This document shows positions 1 through 16,015 of a DNA stretch of 64,000 bases, one piece after another. Numbering within the stretch: position 1 is the first letter of the stretch; every line of letters starts with the position of its first letter. Under the pieces are notes generated by a model. It did no database searches. It was given only the letters and a program-made list of their open reading frames with translations, and was not told where the DNA came from. Source of the DNA: Enoplolaimus lenunculus (lineage: Eukaryota; Nematoda; Enoplea; Enoplida; Thoracostomopsidae); contig JASANG010003984.1 of NCBI GenBank assembly GCA_030248215.1, positions 434,001 through 498,000 on the forward strand, read 5' to 3'. The position numbers and the translations under genes were made by a program.

Positions 1-143
1 GGAGATAAAAGGGACATCACATAGCCAAAATCTAGAAAAGACATGTTACGAGTTCGACATTAGTTTATGGGAAGCAGAAAATAATTTAGTTTCGTATAAT
101 GAACTGTCTGCTAATATTTAATGTCAAACGTTTTCTGTTGTAG

Positions 144-3100
144 AACAACTGGATTCCTAGACGTACGCTTAATCGGCCAAAGACTTTAGAAGAAATTCAC
201 AAAGAGTACAAATTTGAACATGCAATGGCTGACGCTGATTGCAATGGTAACATTGCTTCACTTGTGATGATGATGATGATAGCCCTCTTTGAAGCTTCCT
301 TCCTATATTTGGTATCCCAGATGCTTGGGTGGAAAGTGTTTTTATATTATAATTCATATTATTATGTTGTATTAAACTGCGCTGAATATGTTTTGCCAAC
401 CAGGGCCGCAAGTCGATTTTTCGTAAGAGACATGGTATATGCTATTCCAATTTTTGCATATGATGAAAAAAACTAGAATGTAGTTTTGTTTGAGATTCAG
501 TTATTCTTTAGTCTTTTTTAAATGTTGTAGGGCATGTGACAGAACTCGAAACGACCAAACCGCCAAACATTCTAGTGCCTCCAGGATTTTCACTTCAGGT
601 AAGAAATTTTTGTGCTAATTCAAACTGATACATATAGGTAGTTAATAAATACTGGCAAACTAAAATGAAAATCCGAATAAAATAAAATGCCTTCCTCGGT
701 TATTATGCAGTCGGGTTTAAACATCTTTACTATGTGAGCTCACAGTAACTCTCGTAGACGAGGTGACTTTATGATTTTGGCACGAGATTAGCTATGGCAA
801 TCAGAAGTTAGGGATCTGTTTAGCTTCGCATCAAAGGATTACAAGGCTTGTATAAAATTACTAGACATTAAATGCAGGCGTGGTGAAGTGAACTTTGTAG
901 TCTGGTCATTTTAAGGTTAGTCTTTCTCTCTGTACCTTTCTGTCTACCGACGTTTGAAATAATTTGGTTGGAAAAATGCTAAAATGGTTAGGTAGTGTGG
1001 TAGTGTTACGTTCGTAAACAATACTTTCAGTATAGTAATACTGAGGTTCTGCTGCAATGATTGTCTTGTGTTTTGTTATTTTTAGGACGTTGCACCATTT
1101 ATATCAAAGAAGACTAACGTCAGGTTAAAACAACTTCCTGCTTCAGTAACTTCCAATGCGACAAAAATTTTGTTAGCGCCGGGTAACGCGAATTCCGAAC
1201 AAGAACCGCCATTTGGTGACGCGAAGCTATCACGGGATCGAAGCAGTAGCAAAGAAAGCGAGCTGAGTGGCACTAGCAATGTGTCATTAGTTGAAATTCA
1301 TCAAATTGAAGATAGGTTCGGTTCAATGGCCGTAGGCGGATCTCTAGCGATGCCGACTGATGATTGTGGAATTCGTGGAGATGGAGAAGCTGTGCTGCTT
1401 AAACCGGTTAAGTTTCAGCCAAGTAAGTACCAGTAGTTTGATGTTGTTAAAATGGTATATTTTAGTATTTTTCGGGCGTTGAAGTTGTTACGCTGTGGTG
1501 GGCCGTCGTACTAGCTGAGTTCGAAAGCATGAAATAAGTTCGACTTTGAAATATTCTGTTGATTTTATAAAAATTCTGTAGTTAGGGATTATGTGGAAGT
1601 TTTGTTTCAACAGTTACGATGTATTATAAATAATCTATTGCAGCTGAAATTCCAATAATTTTGAGCATCCAGTTGTAGTTCTGCTGCGGGTTAGGTGAAT
1701 TGAATAGCGGATAAAAAAATAGCAAAACTGATTGATTACTAAGCTTGTGTCGATTTTTCGCATTAAGGATTTTTCATAGTACAACTTGCGTATGCAATGT
1801 CTCTCTTTTCACATGCCTGTTATGTATTTGGTGCAAAAATTGCACAACCTAATCGGGACAGGTCTGTAAATTAATTTTGAAGTTGTTAAAGACAAGAATC
1901 GACTAAAGAACGTTCAAGGATGAATTCAGAACGTGCCTAATGTGTACCATGATGGTAATTTTGTTTTAGATGTAGAACACCATATATCAGACAAGGCCAA
2001 AAACTTTGATGATGTTTCAACAAAAGAGAATGATAGTCCGACGGAAGGGGAACAGCGCACTCGTAACCTTGTGCCGAAAAATTCACAAACAGGTTTAGCG
2101 TGTTCTGTTAACAAAACACTGCCGACACAAGCCATTCATGATGTCGCGAAATTGCTGGATCGGTTTGCGACAGGTTTACCGATGAAGACATTGCAGTCTT
2201 CTCCGTTGACTACGGGTTCACCAAGTGGTAAGTTAAATGGGAAGCAATTGCCGTATTCTCAGGCGTTTGGAACACCTATCACCAGCTCGTAATGGACAGT
2301 TAAATTGAGCACCACTTTTGAATTAAACATACCATGCTTGTTCTACTGTGTGGAATTTCAGAACTGGCGATAGGTGCTGAACACAGTTTAACGAGTTTAA
2401 AATCATGAGATGGTTATCATTTTTACACAAGTATGCAGTTTGGTATACCCTATAATTCAAGTATAACCACTTAAGCAGTGCTGAAAGTAGATGATAGAAA
2501 GAATGTCAAAGAATACTGATTATGACGCGTTTCTGAGAGATATAGTTTGAAAGTAAATTGAACACTATAACGTAAGCAAAAGTCCTAAATATACCACAAC
2601 TAAACTACTATCATTTAATACGTATTGTTACAGAACTGTGTCTGTTGTTCATGCAGATTTGTATTCAATATTAACAAATTATGTAGTTTCGACCAAAAAA
2701 TTGTGATGAAAAACAGTGCGTTACAAAATTTGGATTCAGATTTTTCGCATCCGAAAACCCTTTATTACTGAAATTAGATTGCTTGTAAACACTAATAATT
2801 AGCGAAATATTGCAACAAAAAGTCCTGATTTAGGCTTATAAATTATGATGATATGCAAATTAGCTATTAGTTAACTATTCAATTATCGCTTTGAAGAATG
2901 TAGACAGTTTATTCAGATTCTTGCGTCCAAAAACTGTTTAGTACTGAAATTACATTGCTTGTAACCGTTATAATTGGTTAAATATCTTAAAAAGTCGAAA
3001 TTTAGGTTTAACCAATTATGCAAATTAGATTGTAGCTAATAAACGGCTAAAAATTTTGAAAACCAATGCGCGGTTAACACCCAAGTATGACAGGCTTTCA

Positions 3101-5862
3101 AACAAAAACATCAAAATCGGTTCTGCAGTTCCTGAGATTCTTTTCTGACGGACAGACGGACATCCACCTTTCGACACCCGAGCACTAAATATAAAACGTT
3201 TCAAGTAACCCCGAGCTTCGCTTTACTAGTATGGTTTGTTTATTTTTCGTTAATTGCTTGCAGCTACAAGGGAACAGCTGATTGGAACGTTTTCGAAATG
3301 TGCGCATGAAGCTAGGACTATGACCGGCGTATCTGCTAAGAAATCTGGCACAGAAGTGTTGGATATGATTGTTCAACGGGTAATGGCGAACGCACCTAGC
3401 GGCCAACGGATTACAAGGTACGTATCTAAAATTTTTTATTTTAAAGCAAGTTTACTCACTCGCTGGTAAAATATAGTAAGCCAGTACAATTTTGAATCAG
3501 TTATAGTGGATCAAAGTTAGCATTAACGAAAAATTTCGGCCCATTTTTGCTTATGCTTAGGCCTACGTATAAGCTCTTTTTACGCTTTGGAATATGCTTA
3601 TGCTGCTGTTAGGACCCTGTTCTATACATTTTTGTAAAGTTTCGATCAACTTTAACATTAACGACTGCATTGTCAAATAAGTGTAGCGCAATGAACATAT
3701 CGAATAGTCTGTTTACCTTGGGAATGCTTTTTACGTTGGCATTACTTTCTATTTCAGGGTTATTTTTTTAAATATGTCACTGTTTTTTGTTTAATTTTTA
3801 GCGATTAGTGTTAATAAGATCTAGTTTGTTTTTGCTTATTTCTTGGCGTTAAGTAATTGCTAAACGGAATTTGAAATAAACTTAGTCTTTGTGGAATCGC
3901 TACAGCGCTGTCGTAAATAGCGCTGTATGTCTTCGAACCGTAATGAATATACGGCTGCCGCCATGCAGGCACCTGCTACTCGTACTAATTTGTAAACATT
4001 ACTTATAGGGAAGCTGTGTTGAAATGTATTGACGAGTGCAAACGAACCGTATTTAATGGAACGCTTAAAGGTGTTGATAGACAGCGGATTATTGACGAAG
4101 CAACGCGGATTATGATTGAAAATAGAGTATCACAGCAAACATTGGACCAAACAGAAACTGTGTCTGTTCAGGTGAATTTATCTATCTAATGCTATTAAAG
4201 CTTGACCGCAATATATACGTGTTTTTGGCACCGTTCCAGCAAATTTTTATCTAGCAAATATTTATATCACGCAATTATACAAATCAGCGAAATAGTTAAT
4301 ACGTAGATATGAGATGGTTTACGTTTTTGCGTTGTTGGTTCTGTAGAGCAGATATGTTCAGCTTTATGCAATGTTTCAAAAACAGAGTACAGATATCTGT
4401 GTTTTAACGCGTTTGTTTTGGCTAACGTAGTATGAGTATATTTTGTTTATATATTTACGGTTGCATGTTTGTAACCACGTTGACTGTTTGGTTGTATTTT
4501 TGAACTATTTTTATTGTAACACGATCTACTACGTACATTCCAGCATAGATAGTGATTATAAAGTAAGGTGTGGTATTGTTTAAAATTTTGTTACACGCAT
4601 TCTTAGTACAACAGGCATCTACAAAATTAAACGCAATACCACACAATCCCCGTTTCTTTGTGCTTATTTCAGTTCGTGATTGTAATCGCTCGGCTATTGC
4701 TCGTCGCAGAATTTTTTGCGCGTACTTGTTTTTTACAGAAATCTATTATCGTCCTGCGGAAAATTCCATAAATTTCGCGTCCGAAACTTTGTAAATTTAG
4801 CTAAAATTAGTTAAATTTCAATAACTTGGCCACTGCTGATTGTAATTTTTCAGAAACAACCGCAGCAACATCTGTACATGGCTCAAGTTTCGCCGCAGCG
4901 TACAGGACGTCCTCAAGGTCTCGAATCGAGCCACAACGACCCTAGCGTCGCTCTGCAACAACAAAAACAACAACAACAAACACCACCACCACCACCACAA
5001 CAACAACAAAGACAACAAAAACCACCACCACCACAACAACAACAACCACAACAACAACCACAACGACAACAACCGAAACAACAAACGACAGTGGCTGCAG
5101 GCCAACTAAAACCAACACATGATTGCCCGATTTGTTTAGATCCGCTTCGACATAAAGCAGTAGTCAAAGCGGCGTGTATGCATGAATTTCACGTTGAGGT
5201 AAGTAGTTTAGTGATCGTTTTGCCGAAATGCAACAAAAAACAGATTTGATTAGAAATAGTATTTCACAGACATCTTGAACACAGTATTCACTGTGGACAT
5301 TTTTGTAGCCTACATAATATATCGACAAGAAATTTAATACTAAAATAAACTTAGTTTCTAGATCGTTTTGCCGAAATGCAACGAAAAACAGCTTTGATTA
5401 GAAATAGTATTTCACAGACATCTTGAACACGGTATTCACTGTGGACATTTTTGTAAGGTATTTTTACAAATTAGAAAACTAAGTTTATTTTATTATTAAA
5501 TTTCTTGTCGATATATTATGTATGCTTCAAAAATGGTTGGCGTAATACGATGTTTAGATGTAAATCGCGGAATTAGTCGATTTTTTTCATAGGTTTGGAA
5601 CTTTCGAGTAAGAAAATGAATCTTTGTGACATATTAGCCTAAAGTCCCTTTGTTTGATAATAAGATAATACCTTATCCATTTCCTAAGTTGCTAATGAAT
5701 GCTTTAAATATTAAAACTACGCAAAGCTGTCAAGAATCTTTTTTTTATTTTTATTTCCTTTTGTTGCAGTGTTTGAGAACGTGGCTGAGTCAGTACAAAC
5801 GTGAATGCCCGTTGTGTAAACGATTTTTGATTGACGAAGCAGAATTTCCACGGTTGGTATAA
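144..5862 (+). CDS. eIF4G-like protein with C-terminal RING-H2 finger (3' part of gene)
   Basis: Eight coding exons run to the stop: 144-246, 531-598, 1086-1422, 1970-2227, 3264-3417, 4009-4171, 4854-5198, 5770-5862. All seven introns are GT-AG and every junction phase matches (1,0,1,1,2,0,0), giving 506 residues in the window; the gene begins upstream. Residues 1-20 (NNWIPRRT, then KTLEEIHKE) match the end of the eIF4G MIF4G domain, the scaffold that binds eIF4A and mRNA in cap-dependent initiation. A polar, Ser/Thr-rich linker follows, then a Lys/Arg-rich segment that I do not recognise (about 256-361), a Gln/Pro-rich tract (about 390-435) and a RING-H2 at 452-492. The RING pattern is C-x2-C-x13-C-x-H-x2-H-x2-C-x11-C-x2-C (CPIC, CMHEFH, CPLC), typical of E3 ubiquitin ligases. 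No MA3 or W2 domain is visible. The exon chain is well supported. The eIF4G identity rests on about 25 residues. The alternative is two genes read as one. Confidence 0.72.
2700..3182. repeat. Degenerate interspersed repeat in the fourth intron
   Basis: Two diverged direct copies of about 150 bp lie at about 2728-2880 and 2920-3050. Shared blocks include CAGATT.TT.GC.TCC, TACTGAAATTA and ATTGCTTGTAA. They are followed by a tail ending in a simple GACGGACAGACGGACA run (3148-3164). That kind of tail is common at the 3' end of old retroposons. The class is not certain. Confidence 0.4.
5211..5525. repeat. Duplicated and inverted block inside the RING-splitting intron
   Basis: A stretch of about 95 bp (starting ATCGTTTTGCCGAAATGCAAC and ending in CACTGTGGACATTTTTGTA) occurs at 5212-5309 and again, nearly identical, at 5362-5456. 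Between and after the copies a second segment (AATATATCGACAAGAAATTT) reappears in inverted form at about 5490-5520. The block lies in the intron that separates the two halves of the RING finger. Confidence 0.75.
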
Positions 5863-6037
5863 CATTAATTTCGTTTTGTTGGTGTGCGTCTGCGGTCAAA
5901 AACGTCTGTCTAAAAGTGTCTGAGGTATACCTAGACATGTTTTAAAAATTTAGTCTGCATTCTCATAGTAGCTTCTATCATCAGTTGGCGACAGGCCAGG
6001 CCATGTAACCTAAAAACTTGTGAACGGTATGTTACAA

Positions 6038-6099
6038 ATTTCACACATTTTTTGCAATTTGACTTAGCTTTCACACATTTTTTGCAATTTGACTTAGCT
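6038..6099. repeat. 31-bp tandem duplication
   Basis: The unit TTTCACACATTTTTTGCAAT plus TTGACTTAGCT occurs twice back to back just downstream of the eIF4G/RING stop codon. Confidence 0.85.
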
Positions 6100-6636
6100 T
6101 AGTACAGTGTTTATTTTAGATCACCATAAACCATATAGAGATTAAGTTTTCAAAGGGCACCCCTGTTTAAGCTGAGTGTTTAGCATGAACATGTTGTAAA
6201 TAATTGAGTGTCGTAAATTTTCATTTGCAAAATTTAGCACAACTCGTCCTTTGAGTTTGCCTGTAAGTCCATATCTTGCTTATATTCAAAGTCAGGGTTT
6301 ACTGGCTGATAATATTAGTACGTCCATATAATGGTAAGAATTAAGTTTGAATATTTTAAAATATTGACAAAATTATTGTGACCGGCGCATTACTTCTGTT
6401 TTGATATTATGTTTTGGTTGATTTGAGCGATTTGGGGATTGTGTATTAATCATTGTTTATCCATGACTTTGTCAAGCTATGTACTGTAAGTACTGCAGTA
6501 CTTTATTGCAAAAGTTTGTGCAAAGATGAAACAAACACGACTGGTCTCTAGTCAGAAACAAAAAAGTGAATGCCACTAAAAAGTTAGCGTAAAATGGTTT
6601 ATAACCAGCCAGAAAACGCAGATTTTTCCAATTTTC

Positions 6637-6817
6637 GGTCCATATAATAATCAGGGGCGGAAGTTTTTCATTGGGGTTGCTATACAGTAAGCTTTAGCTC
6701 TTCAAACTATATTTTGCATAGGCATAAGCTTAGATATAAACTTATTGTTACGCTCAGGCTTAGGCTCAGGAATATGCTTATACTATTGTTACGGCCCTGT
6801 TCTGTGTACATTTGCCC
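6637..6817. mobile_element. Family A MITE (TTAGGC-bearing, hAT-like)
   Basis: The copy starts GGTCCATATAATAATCAGGGG and ends near CGGCCCTGTTCTGTGTACAT, the degenerate inverted ends of family A. The interior has the family signature GTAAGCTTTAG and GGCTTAGGCTCAGGAATATGC. The flanks CAATTTTC and CGCTTTTC agree at 6 of 8 positions, a decayed 8-bp target duplication. Confidence 0.7.
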
Positions 6818-7960
6818 GCTTTTCAAAAGTTGCTCATTGTATTAGACTCAAAATGACCAAAAATGAATATTAATGGTTAGTTTGTTCGTATCGGACAGCT
6901 GAACATGTGTTTTGTACTGAATATTGTGAAGTAAGATAAATGTGGGGGTGGTGTTTAAGGAGTTTTAAGATATCCCCTGCAAAAAGTGTGAACTCTGCCT
7001 TTGGAAATTGTGATTAAAGTCACCATTTTACGGTTTCAAAAATGCCGCTTTTCGTTCTTTTCAGTATTAAAATGTTAAGTTTTCTTAGCTTTAACTATTT
7101 GGTGTGATTCTGGTTTCTGAAACTAAAATATGAATGCGTAATGTTTTGCGTATAGTTATGAATGAGTGAGTCGATGATATGTTGTGGTGGAAACTGAAAA
7201 TTGTTTAAAACATAGTCCCTAGTAAAGGTCAATGTTCTGTACATTGGACGACGAAACGCACATATTTCTATTATAATATTGTGAGTTGCGAATATTAGAA
7301 GAAAAAATATTACAGGTAACGAAAAGAATGTTTAATTCTGCTGATAGGTTTTTTAAATTTTTGAAACGAAAACATTTGGATGACGTGATTTTTTGTACAC
7401 ATCCGATATTTTGTTAGCAAATTTTTTTCTAGTCCTGGCACCAAACTAATTGCTTTGAGTGTTTATGGTCTTGTCAATCAAGGCTGCAACTGAAGTTTAA
7501 TCCTAATCGAAATGCAAAAATAATACTGGAAGAAATTCGGTTAAATTCTTAGATGTCGGCAACGTCATTTTCATGCTTACTGATTGGTTCAAAAATAAAA
7601 ACATCCGTCCGTAAAGTTCAATTTTAACTTGAAACGCAATATCGACACTGATAATTGCGGAAAATCTATTGAAAAATATATTGTTTAGTATATGTTTGGA
7701 ACTCACAGTGACAAATATTAAACTGTATTGGAACTTGGGATTCGAGTTGCATCCTACGTGCTCTGCTGTTTATATGTATATAAGTTGTATTATTGTATTT
7801 TAATTTGATGGCATCCTGATGGTTTGGCAGTAACATTAAATGTTCTATAATGCCATATTTGCTCAATATTTCGTACGAGTACAATGAAGTTAAGATTAGC
7901 TGCAAGCATATCAGTATGTAACTGGACATCCGGCGGTTGCAAATAATCGTTGAAAAAGTG

Positions 7961-8490
7961 TCCCTTGTAAAGATCAGGGGCGGAACGTTTTTCTGTGGGA
8001 CTGTAATAAGGTTTTAAACTAATTTTTGCTTAGGCTTAAGTATAAGCTCATTCTTATACTTCTGTTTAAGCTTAGGAATATGTTTATACTTACTACCAGG
8101 GTACAACCGGAGGTCTGCCTCCGGCTCCGGCAAAAAATCGGCCTCCGGCTCCGGTAGAATTTTTGCCAGTGGTTCGGGCCATTCCGGTAGTAAAGTTTTG
8201 CACAATTTAGCAAAATTTATCTGTTTAGTGCGTTTCGTTTTACTTTCGTCACAATTTTCGGAAAGGAATTTCCGAAATTTCCCAGAAAACCAACGTAAAA
8301 CCAAACAACTTAACAACATACTGTAGATATTGGCTAAAATTACGTACTTAATTAACCATCATTTTTACTTTCTAATTTCGCCTCACCTCCGGCTCAGGCG
8401 AGTTTCCTTGACCTCCGGCTTCGACTCCGGTATTTTTCACCTCCGGTTGCACCCTGCTTACTACTGCTACGGCCCAGTTCCATACATTGG
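7961..8490. mobile_element. Family A MITE split by a family C insertion
   Basis: The left part carries TTGTAAAGATCAGGGGCGGA and TTTTTCTGTGGGACTG, then TTAGGCTTAAG and GCTTAGGAATATG. It is interrupted at 8097 by a family C element and resumes at 8465 with TGCTACGGCCCAGTTC. Removing the insertion and one 8-bp duplication restores a normal family A copy of about 160 bp. Confidence 0.8.
8097..8456. mobile_element. Family C hAT-like MITE, 8-bp TSD CTTACTAC
   Basis: Inverted ends are CAGGGTACAACCGGAGG and CCTCCGGTTGCACCCTG. The subterminal parts are rich in GGCTCCGGC. Exact 8-bp direct repeats CTTACTAC flank it at 8089-8096 and 8457-8464. An 8-bp duplication with CAGGG-type ends is the hallmark of hAT transposons. 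At 360 bp with no transposase frame it is non-autonomous. Confidence 0.9.
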
Positions 8491-8604
8491 TCTTTAAATG
8501 CTTTGTTTCATGCTGCTATACACTTTCTCAATTGTGGATCAAGTTTTTGTTCGCAGTTAGACTGCAGTATTAAAAAAGTTTGGAATCTGTATGCTCAAGC
8601 CTTA

Positions 8605-8739
8605 TGCCAATATACAGAACAGGGCCGTAACTGTAGTATAACGTATTCCTCAGCCTAAGTAAAAAATCAATCCAAAGTTTAAGCTTACTCCATTATAGTC
8701 ACGCGGAAAAACGATGCGCACCTGATCTCTATATTGGCC
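8605..8739. mobile_element. Family A MITE, reverse orientation
   Basis: The copy runs from CCAATATACAGAACAGGGCC to CCTGATCTCTATATTGGCC. Its interior carries ATTCCTCAGCCTAAG and AAGCTTACTCCATTATAGTC, the reverse complement of the family core. Confidence 0.7.
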
Positions 8740-8994
8740 AAGTCTTGCTATAGCTTATATCTCTTTATACCTTATAAGAGATACTACTGACTCATATAGG
8801 ACTGCGGGGTTGAATTATGTAGAATGGTGTCAAAATACGTGCCTTAGATTGTTCTTGTTTGGGGTTTTTACGCAATGTAAAATATTAAAATATATCTTTA
8901 TATGTAGTGCCTGAGCGTTTTAGGATATTTGACATGATTAAAGCGAAAAATACCTACATAATCATTGTTACGATATTACAATTTTATTTGTTTC

Positions 8995-9380
8995 GGCCCA
9001 TAAATACTCTTTGTGCCGTACCATTTTTTGGTTTGACTGTAAAAGAGTAGGTTTTAGATTTAGAGTATATATTTTTGCATTAGGCTTAGGCTTGGAATAG
9101 ACTTTCTTCAACACTGTAAATTGTAATGAGTTAATAAATTAACTCAGACGGAAAGTTAGTTATTTCTGAGTTAATAACAGAATACTTTAACTCACTTTGA
9201 GTTAAGCAGACTCTGGATGAGTTGATTAACTCAGAATGAATTGAATCAACTCACAATTCTGAGTTCTGATAGTCCTAACTCAGACGAAGTGCTTCAACTC
9301 ATTCTGAGTTAAAATCAACTCACTAAAATTTGCAGTGAATGTTTTGGCTCAGGAATATGCTTAAATGGTTATGGCCTTAA
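8995..9380. mobile_element. Degenerate family A copy split by a family D foldback
   Basis: The left part (GGCCCATAAATACTC, then GCATTAGGCTTAGGCTTGGAA) is cut at 9112 by a foldback element. The right part resumes at 9338 with TGGCTCAGGAATATGCTTAA and GGCCTTAAAAT. Confidence 0.55.
9112..9337. mobile_element. Family D foldback element
   Basis: The ends CACTGTAAATT and AATTTGCAGTG are inverted. The interior is a run of GAGTTGATTAACTCAG-type words that pair with each other, so the 226-bp element folds on itself almost throughout. It sits inside a family A copy. Confidence 0.7.
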
Positions 9381-9566
9381 AATAACATTCGCCGATTAGT
9401 GCAGTTCTTCGTTGTTTGTTTCGTTCATTCACACTGTATATAGCTGGTCGAGTGATGCGAACATAAGTAAGAAACAATTTGTAAATTTAAGTTACTCAGC
9501 AAATTATTTTAGTGTCCTGCAAAACACTCCCTCTACTTTTCAACTGGTATAGAATTATGGGCCAAT

Positions 9567-9728
9567 GTTACTTTTAGGGCCGTACCAATAGATAAAACGT
9601 ATTCCTAAGCTTAAGCATAAGCCTAAGTGTTGCAAAAGCGTATTCCTACGCCTAAGCTAAAAAATGTTTACAATGTAAGCCTAATCTTTTACCGACTGAC
9701 CAGAAACCGGGACAGCCCTAAAAGTAAT
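9567..9728. mobile_element. Family B MITE (TTAGGC-bearing)
   Basis: The ends GTTACTTTTAGGGCCGTAC and GGGACAGCCCTAAAAGTAAT are inverted. The interior has CGTATTCCTAAGC, AAGCCTAAG and TGTAAGCCTA. The family resembles A in its core but has different ends. Confidence 0.75.
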
Positions 9729-9885
9729 ATACGTCGAATTATGAGTACAGTAATGCTATGGTCTGCAATAACAATTAAAAAGTATTTACAAGGCCTGCCA
9801 TAAATCAGATGTGATGATTGCTTCAAAATATATAAAGATTAAGGCTGACTTTTCACTGCTTCCGTGAGCGTACAAATCAATATTT

Positions 9886-14412
<4,527 letters not shown>

Positions 14413-14530
14413 CCATTGTTTTAGGTTCAAAATTTAACCAGCATTTGTGACAAATTATTTTATTTTAATATAACAGTTGTTTTATTAGTAGCACAAACCG
14501 TTGTATATTAAAATTTAGTATTTTACGGCC

Positions 14531-14735
14531 TATATTCTGAAATGTGTATAGCAACTACCATCAGTGAGTAATAGGTTTTTTAACTCACCAACTATTGCAG
14601 TTGAACTCATAATTGGTAACGGAGCAGAACAAAACATAGGCAAAAACTATGTTGAATCATGAGCATCAGCATTCACTTGATCGAATGTTACAAGACCTGC
14701 CACCAACTAGTGATTGGTGCTACACATTTTGAGAC
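14531..14735. mobile_element. Family E MITE upstream of the sulfotransferase
   Basis: The left arm TTCTGAAATGTGTATAGCAA plus CTACCATCAGT pairs with the right arm ACTAGTGATTGGTGCTACAC plus ATTTTGAGA. At about 205 bp it lies about 120 bp upstream of the start codon, so it may sit in or near the promoter. Confidence 0.65.
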
Positions 14736-14755
14736 GGACCAAGCATGCTGTATAT

Positions 14756-15521
14756 CAGGGTACAACCGGGGGTCTGACTGCGGCTCCGGCTCTGGCAGAA
14801 AACTGCGCCTCCGGCTACGGCTCCGGTAGAATTTTTGCCGGAGGTTCCAGCAATTTCGTCAGTAAAATTTTGCATAATGTAAGCAAAATTTATCTGTTTA
14901 GCGCATTTCGTTTTACGTTTGTCACAATTTTCAGGAAAGAATTTTCGATATTTCGCAGAAAATTAGCGTATTAACACAAAACAACATAACAACTTTATTG
15001 CAGAAATTGGCTGAAATTAACTAATGGGTCATCCACGTTATAACGCGCTCGCTAAGTTAAAAACTTGTCCAACCACCCGGTATGGATCTTTGTACAAATT
15101 GAAACTGCAACTAGAGTGTAGGTACAATTTTATGCGGTACGTAGACACTATTAATTGTCCCGACACTGTCCGAAGGGAGTTGGGAGAAAAGGTAAAAATT
15201 AAGCATAATAAATAAGTGTATATGTGTGCTTGTGTTGCTGTTATGTATGTTTTCGATGCTATATGAACGCAGTGCAATATGTCTTTACGTCCTCGTTAGG
15301 GACTACCGGACATTATAATGGTCTCGTAATAGAGTGTTAAAACGACGTCGGGTCTTACTAAGACCCAGACATTTTTTGCAGTAGCGCGTGCAGTACAACG
15401 TGGATGTTCCATAATTAACTATCATTTTTACTACCTAAATTTCGCCTCACCTCCGGCTCCGGCTCCGGCAAGTTTTGTTGACCTCCGGCTCCAGTATTTT
15501 TTTACCTCCGGTTGAACCCTG
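14756..15521. mobile_element. Family C hAT-like MITE, 8-bp TSD CTGTATAT, carrying a nested element
   Basis: The ends are CAGGGTACAACCGGGGG and CCTCCGGTTGAACCCTG. The exact 8-bp repeats CTGTATAT lie at 14748-14755 and 15522-15529. It aligns throughout with the 360-bp copy at 8097, except for a 389-bp insertion at 15024-15412. Confidence 0.9.
15024..15412. mobile_element. 389-bp TIR element nested in family C, 9-bp TSD AATTAACTA
   Basis: The ends ATGGGTCATCCACGTTATA and TACAACGTGGATGTTCCAT are inverted with few mismatches. The 9-bp direct repeats AATTAACTA lie at 15015-15023 and 15413-15421. The uninterrupted family C copy at 8097 has one matching site, so the boundaries are clear. A 9-bp duplication suggests a Mutator-like (MULE) origin. 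No transposase is present; the 63-codon frame at 15024-15215 is not recognisable. Confidence 0.8.
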
Positions 15522-15995
15522 CTGTATATATCTGAATTTGATTTAATTGTCGCTCACAGAATTTTTTCGTCTGCAAAATCAAAACCTTTTGTGTCGTATC
15601 CGTAAGTTTTAAAGCGAAAATTGTGACCCACACTTAAAATTAGCCATTTTTACCAAAATGGTGTTTGGTGACTTGAAACCTGTGTTCAAAATTGAATGTA
15701 AGCATGGTTTGAATGGTTGAACTGCGGTTTCAGTGCCGCTGGATTTATTCTAAGCCCAGCAACTGGAGCGGACGTGACCATTTTGAGAAGGGTTAAGCAA
15801 AATTTGCCTAAAACCGTATTATTTAACCACCGTCAGCAAATAGGCCAGGGTGGGGAGGGGTGTGAGTTGCAATTGAAACCAGCTTTTTTATGACGTTTTA
15901 AAAACATCAAAAACAATGCCGATAAATATTTAAAAAATGAAATGCTTAAATCATCAAAAAATGCACACCCATAACAAAACAAATTCATCAACAGC

Positions 15996-16015
15996 GATCG
16001 ACTAATTAGTCGATC
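15996..16015. repeat. 20-bp perfect palindrome
   Basis: GATCGACTAATTAGTCGATC reads the same on both strands. It lies in unassigned AT-rich DNA with no nearby gene. It could be a protein-binding site or a remnant of an element end. Confidence 0.7.

Larger units (their letters stand above)
5863..9885. other. Intergenic region: repeat field between convergent genes
   Basis: No gene is recognised here. The eIF4G/RING gene ends at 5862 (+) and the sulfotransferase stop lies at 9886 (-), so the two genes converge. The interval is filled by MITE copies of families A, B, C and D, listed separately. The short open frames in it (for example 8014-8319, -) are simply MITE sequence read as protein. Confidence 0.7.

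Noticed and set aside
4913-5167. Long Gly/Cys- or Leu/Trp-rich open frames on the minus strand
   Set aside because: They are antisense shadows of the Gln/Pro-rich repeat in the eIF4G/RING exon.
14413-14430. Six-codon upstream extension of the sulfotransferase frame
   Set aside because: It begins at TTG with an in-frame TAA just before it; the first ATG is at 14412.
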